NCBI RefSeq assembly: GCF_003076135.1 | Contig: NZ_QDGZ01000015.1 | Location: 1-39,189, forward strand | DNA: 39,189 nucleotides | Direction of reading: 5' to 3' | From: Nocardioides gansuensis | Lineage (GTDB): Bacteria; Actinomycetota; Actinomycetes; Propionibacteriales; Nocardioidaceae | Part shown: positions 23,443 to 32,627 of the stretch, one piece after another | How the letters are laid out: each line of letters starts with the position of its first letter | How positions within the stretch are numbered: position 1 is the stretch's first letter | Made by a program: the position numbers and the translations under genes | Notes under the pieces: generated by a model | What the model was told of the DNA's origin: nothing | Database searches by the model: none | What the model saw: the letters and a program-made list of their open reading frames with translations, nothing else

Positions 23443-25797
23443 ATGAGGACAACGTCTACGGCGGCTGGTCGGGGCGCCCTGCCCGCCGAGTTGACCACCT
23501 TCGTGGGCCGGCGCCGGGAGTTGAGTGAGGCCCGGCGGCTGTTCGGGAGCAGCCGGATGCTGACCCTGACCGGGCCGGGCGGCGTGGGCAAGACCCGGCT
23601 GGCGCTGCGGGTGGCCGCGGAGGTGCGGCGCACGTTCCCCGACGGGGTGTGGTTCGTCGAGCTTGCCGCGCTCCAGGACCCGCAGCTGCTGCCGCACACG
23701 GTGGCCAACACCCTGGAGCTGCGGCAGGTCTCGCCCGACCCCGCTACGGACCTGGCCGCCTACCTGGAGCAGAAGCGGCTGCTGGTGGTGCTGGACAACT
23801 GCGAGCATCTCACCGACGCCTGCGCGGTGCTCGCCAGCAAACTGCTGGCTGCGGCCCCGGACCTGCGGATCCTGGCGACCAGCCGGCACGTGCTCGGCAT
23901 CGAGGGAGAGCAGATCCTCCAGGTGCCGCCCCTGTCGGTACCCGACACCGAGGTACTGGCCGGGGACGCCACCCACTATGAGTCGGTGCGCTTGTTCCTG
24001 GACCGGGCCGCTGCGGTCGCGCCCGATTTCGCTATCACCGAGGCCAACCGGGCCGCGGTGATCGAGCTGTGCCGCCGGGTAGACGGGATCCCGCTGGCGA
24101 TCGAGCTGGCCGCGGTGTGGCTGCGGATCCTCTCTCCCACCCAGATCCTGGACCGACTCAAGGACCGGTTCCGCTTGCTTACGATCGACCGACCCACCGC
24201 GCCCGCACGACAGCAGGCGCTGGACGCGACCGTGGGGTGGAGCTACGACCTGTGCTCGGCCGAGGAACAGCTGATGTGGGCACGCCTCTCGGTCTTCTCC
24301 GGCGGTTTCGACCTCGAGGCCGCCGAGGACGTCTGCAGCGGCGACGGGATCTCTCACTCCGAGGTCCTGAACCTGATTGCGAGCCTGGTGAACAAGTCGA
24401 TCGTCGTGCGCCACCGGGCCACCGAGCACAGCACCGCCTGGTACGAGATGCTCGAGATCATCCGCCAGTACGGCGCCCAACGACTCGGCGAGGGCCAGGG
24501 ACGGGGTTTGCAGGTCCGGCACCGTGACCACTACCGCTCGGTGGCGCAGCGTTTCGCCGCCGAGGGCTTCGGCCCCCGCCAGGCGGACTGGTTCATCCGG
24601 CTCCGCCGTGAGTCCAGCAACGTCCGGGCGGCCCTGGAGTTCTGCCTCGCGCACCGAAGCGAGGCGGCCGCGGCCTTGGACATCGCCGCGCCGCTGTGGA
24701 ACTTCTGGTTCGCCGGGTACCTCCGGGAGGGGTATCGCTACCTGACCCGCGCCCTCGATCTGGCCACCGAGCAGACCAGCAGCCGCGCATACGGCCTGTG
24801 GGCCGCCAGCTATCTGGCCATGTTCGCGACCGACTTCGATCGGAACGTCACGATGCTGGCCGAGTGTGAGGAGATCGCCGCGAGGCTCGACGACGACCTG
24901 CTGCACGCACGAATCAAGGAGTGCCGGGGACAGGCCACGCTCTACCGGGGCGACCTACCGGACGCCATCGAGCTGCTGGATCAGGCCCGCCGGGAGTTCC
25001 GGGCGGTCGGGGACCCGCTGGGCGAGTTCGACACGTTGATCCTGCTCACTGCTGGCACCTTCTTCCTCGACGATCCCCGGGCCGACGAGTTCAGCCGGGA
25101 TGCGCTGGCGCTGGCTGAGCAGCACGGCGCGCAGTCGTCGACGGCCTACGCGCTCTGGGCCGTCGGCATCGCACAGTGGCGGGCCGGGCACTTCGACGAG
25201 GCGACGCGGTCGCTGCGGAAGTCGGTCCGGTTGTTCCAACCGATGAAGGACCTGACCGGCATCAGCTTCGGCGTCCAGGCGCTCTCCTGGTGTGCTGCCT
25301 TCGCGTCCCCCGACGAGCGGGCGGCCCGGCTGCTCGGCGCGTCCCAGGCCGTCTGGCGGACGAGCGGGACGAAGGTCGACGAGACGACCGCGTACAGCGT
25401 GTTCGACAGGCGGTCCGAGGACGCCCTGCGGGCAGCCCTCGGCTCCGCCAAGTTCGAGTCCACCCGGTTCGAAGAGGCATTCGCGGAGGGTGCGTCGTAC
25501 TCCTTCGACCAAGCCGTGGCGCTTGCCCTGGGCGACGACGGCGACGCCCCTGGATCCGAGGCAGCGGCCACCACCCCGGCCCGAGGCCCGGGGCCCGAGG
25601 CCCCCGGCGGGCTGACCCCGCGCGAGCGGGAGGTCGCCGGGCTCCTCGCCGAAGGCCTGACCAACCGAGAGATCGCCGCTCGGCTCGTCATCTCCCAGCG
25701 CACGGCCGAGACCCACGTCGACCACATCCTCGCCAAGCTCGGCATGACTTCCCGGGCCCAGGTCGCCAGCTGGGTCGCCGAGCAGCAGGCCCGCTGA
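23443..25797 (+). CDS. NB-ARC/AAA ATPase transcriptional regulator with C-terminal LuxR helix-turn-helix (second copy)
   Basis: A 784-residue paralogue of the regulator at 19012 with the same order of domains: ALPAELTTFVGRRREL, Walker A GPGGVGKTR (44-52), Walker B LLVVLDNCEHL, sensor LATSRHVLGIEGE, RRVDGIPLAIELAA, DATVGWSYDLCSAEEQLMW, a helical TPR-like region (about 380-690) and a LuxR HTH (GLTPREREVAGLLAEGLTNR, AETHVDHILAKLGM). The ATG at 23443 has AGGAG six bases upstream; the ATG 12 codons earlier is an alternative. Similar genes often act as single-component regulators of nearby loci. Here the two copies flank terC and a GNAT gene, which may be their targets; this is inference. Confidence 0.9.
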   Translation: MRTTSTAAGRGALPAELTTFVGRRRELSEARRLFGSSRMLTLTGPGGVGKTRLALRVAAEVRRTFPDGVWFVELAALQDPQLLPHTVANTLELRQVSPDPATDLAAYLEQKRLLVVLDNCEHLTDACAVLASKLLAAAPDLRILATSRHVLGIEGEQILQVPPLSVPDTEVLAGDATHYESVRLFLDRAAAVAPDFAITEANRAAVIELCRRVDGIPLAIELAAVWLRILSPTQILDRLKDRFRLLTIDRPTAPARQQALDATVGWSYDLCSAEEQLMWARLSVFSGGFDLEAAEDVCSGDGISHSEVLNLIASLVNKSIVVRHRATEHSTAWYEMLEIIRQYGAQRLGEGQGRGLQVRHRDHYRSVAQRFAAEGFGPRQADWFIRLRRESSNVRAALEFCLAHRSEAAAALDIAAPLWNFWFAGYLREGYRYLTRALDLATEQTSSRAYGLWAASYLAMFATDFDRNVTMLAECEEIAARLDDDLLHARIKECRGQATLYRGDLPDAIELLDQARREFRAVGDPLGEFDTLILLTAGTFFLDDPRADEFSRDALALAEQHGAQSSTAYALWAVGIAQWRAGHFDEATRSLRKSVRLFQPMKDLTGISFGVQALSWCAAFASPDERAARLLGASQAVWRTSGTKVDETTAYSVFDRRSEDALRAALGSAKFESTRFEEAFAEGASYSFDQAVALALGDDGDAPGSEAAATTPARGPGPEAPGGLTPREREVAGLLAEGLTNREIAARLVISQRTAETHVDHILAKLGMTSRAQVASWVAEQQAR

Positions 25798-25836
25798 CGC
25801 GTCTCAGGTGATCTCGGGCGGGTTTGCTCCATCACG

Positions 25837-25889
25837 AGCACGGTCCGGGACGGGTCGCCGCGCGCTCGAGCCGGTCCAGCACGGTCCGG
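25837..25889. repeat. Short direct repeat downstream of the second LuxR gene
   Basis: AGCACGGTCCGG occurs at 25837-25848 and 25878-25889, with TCCGGA-type palindromes just after. It lies in the 295-base gap before the IS256 remnant, which otherwise holds no gene. It could be part of a terminator or a leftover of an insertion. Confidence 0.35.
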
Positions 25890-26092
25890 ATCGTCACCGG
25901 TCCGGACGCAGCTCGGGATTAGGTCCAGCCGGGCCAGGCCGCGCCGGGCCTCCCCCTCCCAATTCCAGCTGACCAGAGCGAAGCGAATCCGCTCCGGCGA
26001 TCACCAGTCCTACTGGAGCTGGGCGCGGCTGGATTCAGCCTGGAACCGCGCAGTGGCAGGAAGACACCCTGGTCGGAGACCACCTGCTGGTC

Positions 26093-26600
26093 ACCGCGCT
26101 CGGTGTGGACACCGGGATCTCCAAAGTCCGAGGTCTCCCGGATCTGCGCCGGCCTCGATGAGCAGGTCGCCGCCTACGACACCCGCCCGTTGCCCCACTG
26201 CGCGTTCCCCTACGTGTTCCTCGACGCGACCTACTGCAAGGCCCGCCTCAACGGCCGCGTGGTGTCGCAGGCGGTCGTGATCGCGATCGGTGTCTCCGCC
26301 TACGGACGCCGTGTGGTGCTGGGCTACAGGTCGGTGACAGCGAGTCCAAAGCGTTCTGGACCAGTTCCTCCGCGGGGTACGCGAGCGCGGCCTCTCCGGT
26401 GTGCAGCTGGTCATCAGCGACCACCGTGGCCTGATGGCCGCGGTCGACCACGTCATGGCCGGCGCGACTTGGCAACGCCGCCGGGTCCACTCGCGAGCGA
26501 ACCCACCGCAGACGGCATCGACTCCGGCCATCCGGAATGCCCGCGACCAGCGCGCCGAGCACAGCGCTCAACCCGTTGCCGAAGAACGTCCGACGAGTTG
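26093..26600 (+). pseudogene. IS256/Mutator family transposase remnant
   Basis: Broken coding sequence in three frames that together match the middle of an IS256-type transposase: LGVDTGISK, then SEVSRICAGLDEQVAAYDTR, FPYVFLDATYCKARLNGRVV and SQAVVIAIGVSAYGRRVVLG, then after a frameshift VGDSESKAFW, and after another FLRGVRERGLSGVQLVISDH with GATWQRRRVH. The catalytic Asp of FLDAT and the VISD motif are visible, but at least two frameshifts, no start and no C-terminal DDE Glu region remain. No terminal inverted repeats were found. An immobile relic marking the left side of the decayed region. Confidence 0.8.
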
Positions 26601-27030
26601 ATCGCTCCCGACGACCCCCTCCCCAGGTGGCCGTCCGTGCGAGCGATTGCGGATCTTGAACGCAGGGACATCCCCCGGGCTGGAGCCTGACCAACGCAAA
26701 GCCGCATCGCCAACGAGCGACGCGGCCCCGACTCGGGCGAAAGCTTCATATCCTCGGGGGAGCAGCGTCCGCGGCCCTTGCAGATCACGGGTTGGATACG
26801 CGGCGAACCGCCCAGAAAGACGCTACTCGCGATCCCTCAATTCCTGCTTCGGGTCGGTCATCGGCCCAGAAGCGGGAGCATCACGCACATCCCGCTGGAG
26901 CGCTCGGTTCAACGTTCGAAGTGCTCGCTCATGCCGCGTTTCCGCTCGGTCCTGCCGAAGAGTGGACGTGCGGCGCTCGGAGAACGACGCGAACGGTTCC
27001 GGGCACACACGAGAGTTCAGGGTCCGGCGA
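26601..27030. other. Non-coding stretch after the IS256 relic
   Basis: Several overlapping open frames exist, but none has a ribosome binding site or family likeness, and the base composition is less biased than in neighbouring genes. Probably degenerate mobile-element DNA. Confidence 0.4.
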
Positions 27031-27456
27031 CTAGACCGGGAGTGCGGCTGCCTGCTGCCTGAGGCGGTGGGTGCCGGCTGACACCATGGCGGCGCCGATG
27101 GCCAGGCCGAGCGGGACGTTAACGCGTTGCATCGGAGGGACGGGACGGCGCCCCCACGTCGCTGGCTCGGAGAGAATGCCGGCCAGCATGCCGATCCCCA
27201 CGATCGTCGTGGTGCGGGCCGCCCAGTCGGACCCGGGGTTCCCTCGCACCGCCGCCCACATCGCGATTGCGGGCATTGGCCATGGTGCCGAGATGGCGGA
27301 GCCCAGACCGAGCGCGAGGTGGGTGCGGACCCGGCCGGGGACGCGCAAGCCGAACGGCTCCCCAGGCAAATTGGGTTCGGTGGCGGCCACGGCCGTGGTG
27401 TACGCGGTCGAGGCCACGAACAACGCGGCTGGACCCAACAGCATCGGATCTGCCAT
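27031..27456 (-). CDS. Small integral membrane protein of unknown function
   Basis: A 141-residue protein starting MADPMLLGPAALFVASTAYT. It has about four hydrophobic stretches (residues 5-23, 45-65, 80-97, 110-128). The ATG at 27456 has GGAGG five bases upstream; a longer frame from 27534 has a basic, low-quality N-terminus. No family is recognised. It lies alone among relics and is the only intact-looking gene between the IS256 remnant and the pseudogene at 27567, which runs the other way. Confidence 0.55.
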   Translation of the reverse strand: MADPMLLGPAALFVASTAYTTAVAATEPNLPGEPFGLRVPGRVRTHLALGLGSAISAPWPMPAIAMWAAVRGNPGSDWAARTTTIVGIGMLAGILSEPATWGRRPVPPMQRVNVPLGLAIGAAMVSAGTHRLRQQAAALPV

Positions 27457-27566
27457 CAGCGCCTCCGGAGGAGCCTCCGCCCGTGCGAGAGCCTGCCGCC
27501 CACCATGGTGGCCCCGCGTCCGACTTCCCGGCAAGACCCGGCGCCAGGTCCAGGACAGTGACGACG

Positions 27567-27925
27567 TGAGGCCCTACCGCATCAGGATGTTTGCCGAGAT
27601 TGGCTGCGATTTCGCGCTCTGGGGCGACCCAAGGCAGCCACTCCCGGACAGCGTTGAATCGGAGGGTCTAGAGCAAGTTCTGCTCATCTCGGAGAGTCTG
27701 CGCACCTGACTCATCGCCTGGGCGCAGCAGTACTGCCGCTACGACGGTGGTGAGCGCGACATCGACATGTCGGACTTCGATGAGCGGGATGCTGCTGAGC
27801 CGCGAACTTCAGCGGGAACTGGGACCGACGTACTCCGTGCGGTACAGCTTCACCTTCGCCGATAGCCGCGAGCGGCTCCTACCCACGGTCGCCCACGACC
27901 CCTGTCCCAATTGGAGGGCAACGTA
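27567..27925 (+). pseudogene. Conserved actinobacterial hypothetical protein, disrupted
   Basis: The frame starting VRPYRIRMFAEIGCDFALWG continues to LLISESLRT and hits TGA at 27707. It resumes as LIAWAQQYCRYDGGERDIDM, then shifts frame near 27785 into LLSRELQRELGPTYSVRYSF and ADSRERLL. Joined, it resembles small actinobacterial proteins with a CDFALWGD core. The stop could be a single CGA to TGA change. Two independent lesions make real decay more likely than a sequencing error. Confidence 0.6.
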
Positions 27926-28537
27926 GGCACCGCCGTTCGAGGCTTGGCAGAGCGTCCGAAAATGGCGCGATCCGGGCGTTATCGGAGGTGCGTCGTTCCG
28001 TGGCGTCTATCCCCGCTGCTCTCGTCCCCATCGACTTTGCCGCATTGTGTCGGTGCAGCCCTGTAGACCGATCGGGTTGACCCAGACTGCCGGTCACCGC
28101 ATGTGATCGAACGAGCATGTCCGCCATGGCGCGCAGTACGGCCCTGACATCCGCAGGCGTGCGCAGTCGAGAGATGGACTGGTCTCGGCGACTCAACACC
28201 GAACGTCTCAGGCAGCGCTCGCGCTAGCCACGAGTGCCATGCATACAAATCGGGCGACGATGCGATCAGTGGCCCGAAGTGGCCGATAGCGCCGCGCCTG
28301 GCTCGCGGTTCAACGGGAAGTGATACGAGTGGAGGTCAAACCCGGGGGACTCATGTGCAACCTGGTCGATGCGCCCCGATGGCGATCCAGGTCGGCGCAC
28401 CCAGACGAACGGCTGTGTTCACCTCCAATGCGGTCATGCAGGTACCGAAGTTGGGCGACAAAGGCCGTCCGTCGCGCGGCTGGGGCACATCCGGCCATAG
28501 CTTGAGTGGGCGGTAGCGAAGACGCAGGGAGCGGCAC
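27926..28537. other. Non-coding stretch, no gene supported
   Basis: About 600 bases without a credible coding frame on either strand. Short frames lack ribosome binding sites and have random-looking translations. The last part presumably holds the promoter of the secreted protein that follows. Confidence 0.45.
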
Positions 28538-29428
28538 ATGACCACGCGACGACAGTTGGTGACAGCGGTGATGGCCGTGGGGCTACTACCACTCGCTGCG
28601 GCGCCCGCCAGTGGCGCGCCACCGGCGAACGACGAACTCGCAGGTGCCCTCGTCCTGCAGCTGGGCGACCGGGTTGTGCAGGACACGAGCGAGGCCACCA
28701 CGACCCCCCAGGACGAGGCCCTGAACGCGAGTTGCGGAGCGCCCGAAACGACTGCCTCCGTCTGGTACACATACTCGCCCGACCGGGATCGCATGGTCGT
28801 GCTGGATGTGACTGCCTCTGACTACAGCGGCGGAGTTCTGATATTCGCGGGGACCCCGACCGTTGACTCTCTCGTGGCGTGCGGGCCCGGCATTGTTGGG
28901 CTGCGCGCGCGAGCTGGAAGGACCTACAGCATCATGGTGGTCTCCGACACTGGCGTGAGCGGCGGTCGGCTGGTCTTGTCGTTGGAGAAGTCACCGCCCC
29001 CGCCGCGCGTGCACGTGACGATGGCACAGCGTGGGGTGGCCTTCCGCGGCGGCGCCGCGCGACTCAACGGCACCTACTCGTGCAAGCACGGTGAGTTCGC
29101 TGCATTGAACGGCACCCTCTTCCAGCGGGCAGGGCGGTTGAAGATCCAGGGTGAGTTCGGCAGAGAGATCCGGTGCAATGGGGAACGTCGCCGCTGGTCG
29201 GCGCGTGTGGTCTCGCCGGTCGGGACCTACGCTCGGGGTCACGCCTTGGCCAGGGTCAGGATCGTCGCGTGCGGGATCCTCGCCTGCCGCCAGGCCAGGA
29301 CCAAGCGCGAAATTCGGCTCGCGTGGGCCAGTGGGTCTCACGGTCGGCAATTGGTACAGCCGCCCACCACCGGGACGCAACGCCCTCGCCCACTCGTCGG
29401 GCTTCAGGGGCACTGGCCGGGCAGCTAG
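28538..29428 (+). CDS. Secreted DUF6299-type protein
   Basis: A 296-residue exported protein with a signal peptide (MTTRRQLVTAVMAVGLLPLA, cleavage near PASGAPP). The next part, NDELAGALVL, CGAPETTASVWYTYSP, DVTASDYSGGVLIFAGTP and ARAGRTYSIMVV, is the jelly-roll-like module common in actinobacterial surface proteins. The second half, starting PPRVHVTMAQRGV with GGAARLNGTYSCKHGE and three further Cys residues, fits the DUF6299 domain. The C-terminal 40 residues are basic and low in complexity and may come from a late frame change. The ATG has GGGAG upstream. The function is unknown, and no operon partners are seen. Confidence 0.75.
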   Translation: MTTRRQLVTAVMAVGLLPLAAAPASGAPPANDELAGALVLQLGDRVVQDTSEATTTPQDEALNASCGAPETTASVWYTYSPDRDRMVVLDVTASDYSGGVLIFAGTPTVDSLVACGPGIVGLRARAGRTYSIMVVSDTGVSGGRLVLSLEKSPPPPRVHVTMAQRGVAFRGGAARLNGTYSCKHGEFAALNGTLFQRAGRLKIQGEFGREIRCNGERRRWSARVVSPVGTYARGHALARVRIVACGILACRQARTKREIRLAWASGSHGRQLVQPPTTGTQRPRPLVGLQGHWPGS

Positions 29429-29982
29429 GTGTTCTGACGCGGGAGGATAGCGCCGGCGCCTCACGCCAGAGGCGGAGGACGCATCACCTCACCTACCCTG
29501 CCCCGGCGACCAGTCGTCGACGCCTGCAGGGGTGCGACCCGCGTCTTTTCGCCGCTCATGACTGTCAAGACGCAGGCCGCGGTGCGGGCGCCAAGATGAC
29601 CCCTGTTTCGACCATCGTCGCGCGCTGGCGCGCTCTCCATTCTCCCCTGCTGTCCCCCACCAGCAGCGGGAGCCCGTAGACCCTTGTGTAGCGCCTGGGG
29701 GCAGTCAAGGATCTCGAGCGCCGCGACCAGGAGCCGTGGCTGGGCACGGTTGGCCGGGAGCGTGACAACCGGCGGCACCGTCTCGAACGCTGGTAGCGCC
29801 GCCCTCAGCGATCTTCACAGTCGCGACCCGGCGTCCCACCGCCCGACGAGCCCATGGAGCCACCGGAGGCGGCCATTGCGCGATCCGGATACTCGTGGCG
29901 CTCTGCGGATCGCGGGGTCGTTCCTGCCCTGACACGGTGAATGGCATCAGCATCAACTCAACCCAGTCACCGGGAGATCGAG
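29429..29982. other. Non-coding stretch, no gene supported
   Basis: No frame on either strand shows a ribosome binding site with family likeness. The stretch separates the DUF6299 gene from a small acid-stable-looking ORF at 29983. It is likely degenerate sequence plus a promoter. Confidence 0.4.
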
Positions 29983-30222
29983 ATGAACACGAGCCAGAGC
30001 CCCGCCGGGTCAGCCGAGGTCACCGCCGCCATCTGCCACGAGCTGCTCCTCCTTGCCCGAGACGAAGAGGTACTCGCGGCCGACGAGGCATCACGGACGC
30101 CGTACTGGTCAGCCACGCCGCCCACCGTGCTTGGGCACCGGGCGGCAGCGGCCGCGCTGCTCGCCAAGATGCATCGCCTCGAGGCGCTGCTCCTCGCTCA
30201 GCAGTGGCTCGCCGCCCGCTGA
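29983..30222 (+). CDS. Small helical protein of unknown function
   Basis: A 79-residue protein starting MNTSQSPAGSAEVTAAICHE. It is predicted almost all helical, with alternating Ala/Leu and charged residues (LLLLARDEEVLAADEA, GHRAAAAALLAKMHRLEALL). The ATG has GGGAG six bases upstream. There is one Cys and no membrane span. No family is recognised. It converges with a helix-turn-helix gene on the other strand and overlaps its end by about 25 bases. Confidence 0.55.
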   Translation: MNTSQSPAGSAEVTAAICHELLLLARDEEVLAADEASRTPYWSATPPTVLGHRAAAAALLAKMHRLEALLLAQQWLAAR

Positions 30223-30542
30223 CCATGAACATCCGAGCTGATCGAACGTCCGGCGGTCTCCAGCGAGGCTCGGGAGAGCGAGGCGGCGCGGTTCACCCGG
30301 CGCTGACGGAGCCGCCCCTGCTCGATCAGCTTCGCGATCGCGGGGCGGCTGCAGCCAATCAAGTAGGCGGCCTCCTGCCAGGACATCCCCTGCCGGCGTT
30401 GCTCACCCAGGCATTGGACCGAGGCTTCGGTGACCCACAACTGGGCGCCGTAGTGCACCTGGAGGACGTCTCCGGCGAGGCGCTGCACGGTGGTCGGGAT
30501 GACCCCGAGGATCTCGGCGGCCTGGCTGGAGCCAGACTTGGC
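30198..30542 (-). CDS. Helix-turn-helix protein with two excisionase/MerR-like modules, start unclear
   Basis: The frame contains two similar DNA-binding modules. The upstream one is SSQAAEILGVIPTTVQRLAG with VHYGAQLWVTEASV; the downstream one is MSWQEAAYLIGCSRPAIAKL with IEQGRLRQRRVNRAASLSRA. This is the pattern of HTH_17 (AlpA/excisionase-like) proteins. The first start codon is a GTG at 30488, which cuts the first module; the frame stays open further upstream without a start, so the N-terminus may be lost or frameshifted. It could be a relic of a mobile element or a toxin-antitoxin regulator. Confidence 0.45.
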   Translation of the reverse strand, partial: AKSGSSQAAEILGVIPTTVQRLAGDVLQVHYGAQLWVTEASVQCLGEQRRQGMSWQEAAYLIGCSRPAIAKLIEQGRLRQRRVNRAASLSRASLETAGRSISSDVHGQRAASHC

Positions 30543-30856
30543 CCTCGGACGGCATACCGCGCCCCTCCCCCGCCCCGTCGCCGGCCCGACGGCCTCGCTC
30601 TCCAGCGCCGACGCCAGGGCTAGCGGAGTCTCCGTCGGACCAGGCGCCCACCTCGGACCGGGTTATCCCTAGGTCACCCCAGGGATGGTCGAAGTGATCC
30701 TCCGAGGTCTCGACGTCACGCCCCCATCGCCACCGTCTGGTTGCCCGAGTTCTACCGGGACACCCCGCTGGAGGTGTCCTGGTGTGCCCACGATGACTGG
30801 TCGCCGACCGCATCGATCCGTGGCGAAGCGGCGAGGTCGTTGCCGGGCGGCTCGAG
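30543..30856. other. Non-coding or remnant stretch before the methyltransferase gene
   Basis: No complete gene. On the plus strand a short frame reads PIATVWLPEFYRDTPLEVSW and ends near 30880; it looks like a C-terminal fragment of an unrecognised protein. Confidence 0.35.
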
Positions 30857-31978
30857 TCAGGGGTCGAGCCGGTAGAACCGCCAGAAGTCGTGCTCGATCG
30901 GTAGCACCGTGCACCGCGAGAAGCCGGCCTGGGTGGCGTAGTCGCGGACGGTGCCTTCCCTGATGACGGTGCCGGTCGCGGCGGAGTCGGGCTCGGTCAT
31001 CGCGGCCGCGAGGCAGTGCACCGCACTCCAGCCGTAGTTGAACCGGTCGAGCTCGTCCGCGGGTGCGGTGAACGTCTCTGCGACCCTCTCGTCGCCGATG
31101 AGGACCGCGCCGCCGGGAGCCAGTAGCTGCTTGGCGGCCGCAAGGGCTGCGACCGGATGGGCCATGTCGTGCAGGGTCTCGAAGAGTGTGACGAGGTCGT
31201 ACCTCCGGGCGAGCGCGGGATCCGCGGCGTCGCGACATGCGAAGGTGACCCGACCCGTCAGGCCGGCCTGGGCCGCGGCGGTGGTCGCCGCGTCCACGGA
31301 TGCGGCATCGAGGTCAAGGCCGTCCACGGTTGCGGCGGGGAACCCGCGAGCGATCGCGATCGTGGACACGCCTTCGCCGCAGCCGAGGTCGGCGACCCGT
31401 GCGCCCTGCTGCCGGAGCCGGTCCGCGATGTCAGGCAAGGCAGGGATCCATTCGCTGGCCAGGCTGGTCACGAAGCCGGGCCTGTTGATGTCGGCGATGC
31501 CTTCGCGGATGTCGGGGCCGTAGTCCTGGTACGGCACGCCGGCTCCGCTGCGGAACGCTTCGAGGACGGCGGGCATTGCCTGGCTGATGCCGACGATCAT
31601 GGGCGCGAGCGGTGATACCAGCGCGAGGCTGTCCGGCTCGCAGACGACTTCGGCGACGCCCGGTGGCATCAGGAAGCTCCGGGTCGCCGGGTCCCCGGTC
31701 TCCTCTGCCACGTCGAGCACGCCGCAGGCGGCCTGCTGCTCGAGCCACTCCCTGGCGTAGCGTGCATCGATTCCGGCGAGATCCGCGAACACCTCGGCGG
31801 TCACGGGCCCAGAACCGGAGAGTACGACGTAGAGGCCGAGCTTTCGCCCTATGTACACGTGCAGGATCTCCAGAGCGCCGATCGCAGAGCCGAAGAGCTG
31901 CTCGGCCAGCGCGTCCCGCCTACTCTCTGCGATTTCGGTCACGGACAAAGCATGCACCTCGCGAAGGCGGTCTGGCAC
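30857..31978 (-). CDS. Class I SAM-dependent methyltransferase with N-terminal winged-helix domain
   Basis: Up to 373 residues. The N-terminal part (about 15-110) is a winged helix as in small-molecule O-methyltransferases and the mycobacterial Rv2258c group (GALEILHVYIGRKLGLYVVL, DARYAREWLEQQAACGVL). The Rossmann domain carries motif I VADLGCGEGVSTIAIAR, motif II-like VDGLDLDAAS, and LVTLFETLHDMAHPVAALAA. The substrate is unknown. The GTG at 31978 is the longest start; a GTG at 31957 or a TTG after GAGG are possible and give the usual family N-terminus. There is no linked pathway gene. It looks intact within an otherwise eroded region. Confidence 0.85.
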   Translation of the reverse strand: MPDRLREVHALSVTEIAESRRDALAEQLFGSAIGALEILHVYIGRKLGLYVVLSGSGPVTAEVFADLAGIDARYAREWLEQQAACGVLDVAEETGDPATRSFLMPPGVAEVVCEPDSLALVSPLAPMIVGISQAMPAVLEAFRSGAGVPYQDYGPDIREGIADINRPGFVTSLASEWIPALPDIADRLRQQGARVADLGCGEGVSTIAIARGFPAATVDGLDLDAASVDAATTAAAQAGLTGRVTFACRDAADPALARRYDLVTLFETLHDMAHPVAALAAAKQLLAPGGAVLIGDERVAETFTAPADELDRFNYGWSAVHCLAAAMTEPDSAATGTVIREGTVRDYATQAGFSRCTVLPIEHDFWRFYRLDP

Positions 31979-32402
31979 TCACACGTTCGGGTGACCTGCA
32001 GGAGGTGTCGGAGATGGTGGTTCATCCACGGTCGGCCTGGTGTTCTGGCTGGTGAAGACCCGCCAATCTCCTACTGCGGCTCGTCGGTCCGGCCGTTCAC
32101 GTCCGCTGCAGCGAAGGGCGGCCGGCGCTCCCCGAGAGAGTTGCATGCAAAAGCCCCGCAGATGTCTCGGGTCACCTGCGGGGCGATGTCAATTCTGCAC
32201 GGCCACCAAGCGGTCTGTCACCGAATCCCGAATTTTCACGCGCAAGGATCGCGAAGACCTCCCGTCCCGAGATCGGCAGGTCCTAGCGCTCCGTGGCGCG
32301 AAGGTGAGGTTGCCAGCGTTCTTGACCTGAACTTTACAGAACAAGTCACATTCGGATGGGTTTCTTGGGAATTCCTTGACAGTTCCACCGGAGGAGACCG
32401 AC
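31979..32402. other. Intergenic region with a minus-strand terminator-like hairpin
   Basis: No supported gene. A 78-codon minus-strand frame (32189-32425) ends at the hairpin but has no family likeness and is not called. Confidence 0.4.
32153..32184 (-). terminator. Rho-independent terminator reading leftwards
   Basis: GCCCCGCAG (32153-32161) pairs with CTGCGGGGC (32176-32184). On the minus strand the stem is followed by TTTT (32152-32149), a classic intrinsic terminator. There is no obvious gene just upstream on that strand, so it may be the end of a lost gene or of a small RNA. Confidence 0.6.
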
Positions 32403-32529
32403 ATGCTCCACACCAAGAAGCTCATCGCCGCTTTTCGCCGTCGCCCTGATGGACACCGTAGGCACCGTGGCCCCGGCCGAGGCGGCCGGCGCCAAGACGA
32501 GCAGGGTCGGCGACGGTTGGTGCTGCTGA
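32403..32529 (+). pseudogene. Remnant of a small secreted protein
   Basis: The ATG at 32403 has a strong GGAGGAG site. The start MLHTKKLIAAF becomes a proper signal peptide (AVALMDTVGTVAPAEAAG) only after removing one T from a run of four near 32433, and then stops soon after. A separate C-terminal-like piece, THPGSENPPHFENNGF, ends in a stop near 32606. It is probably one secreted protein broken by at least one indel. Confidence 0.45.
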
Positions 32530-32627
32530 CCTTCGATCAGCGCTGATCGACCCGCACCCACCCCGGTTCCGAGAATCCACCGCACTTCGAGAACAACGGG
32601 TTCTGAAACCAACCTCGTTGCTCGTAG

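Noticed and set aside
23344..24906. 520-codon minus-strand frame opposite the second NB-ARC/LuxR gene
   Set aside because: Same shadow effect; the plus strand carries all expected motifs.
26601..27080. Several overlapping plus-strand frames as genes
   Set aside because: No ribosome sites, overlapping in three frames, random-looking translation.
29461..29778. 105-codon minus-strand frame as a gene
   Set aside because: No recognisable family and no ribosome site; composition typical of non-coding GC-rich DNA.
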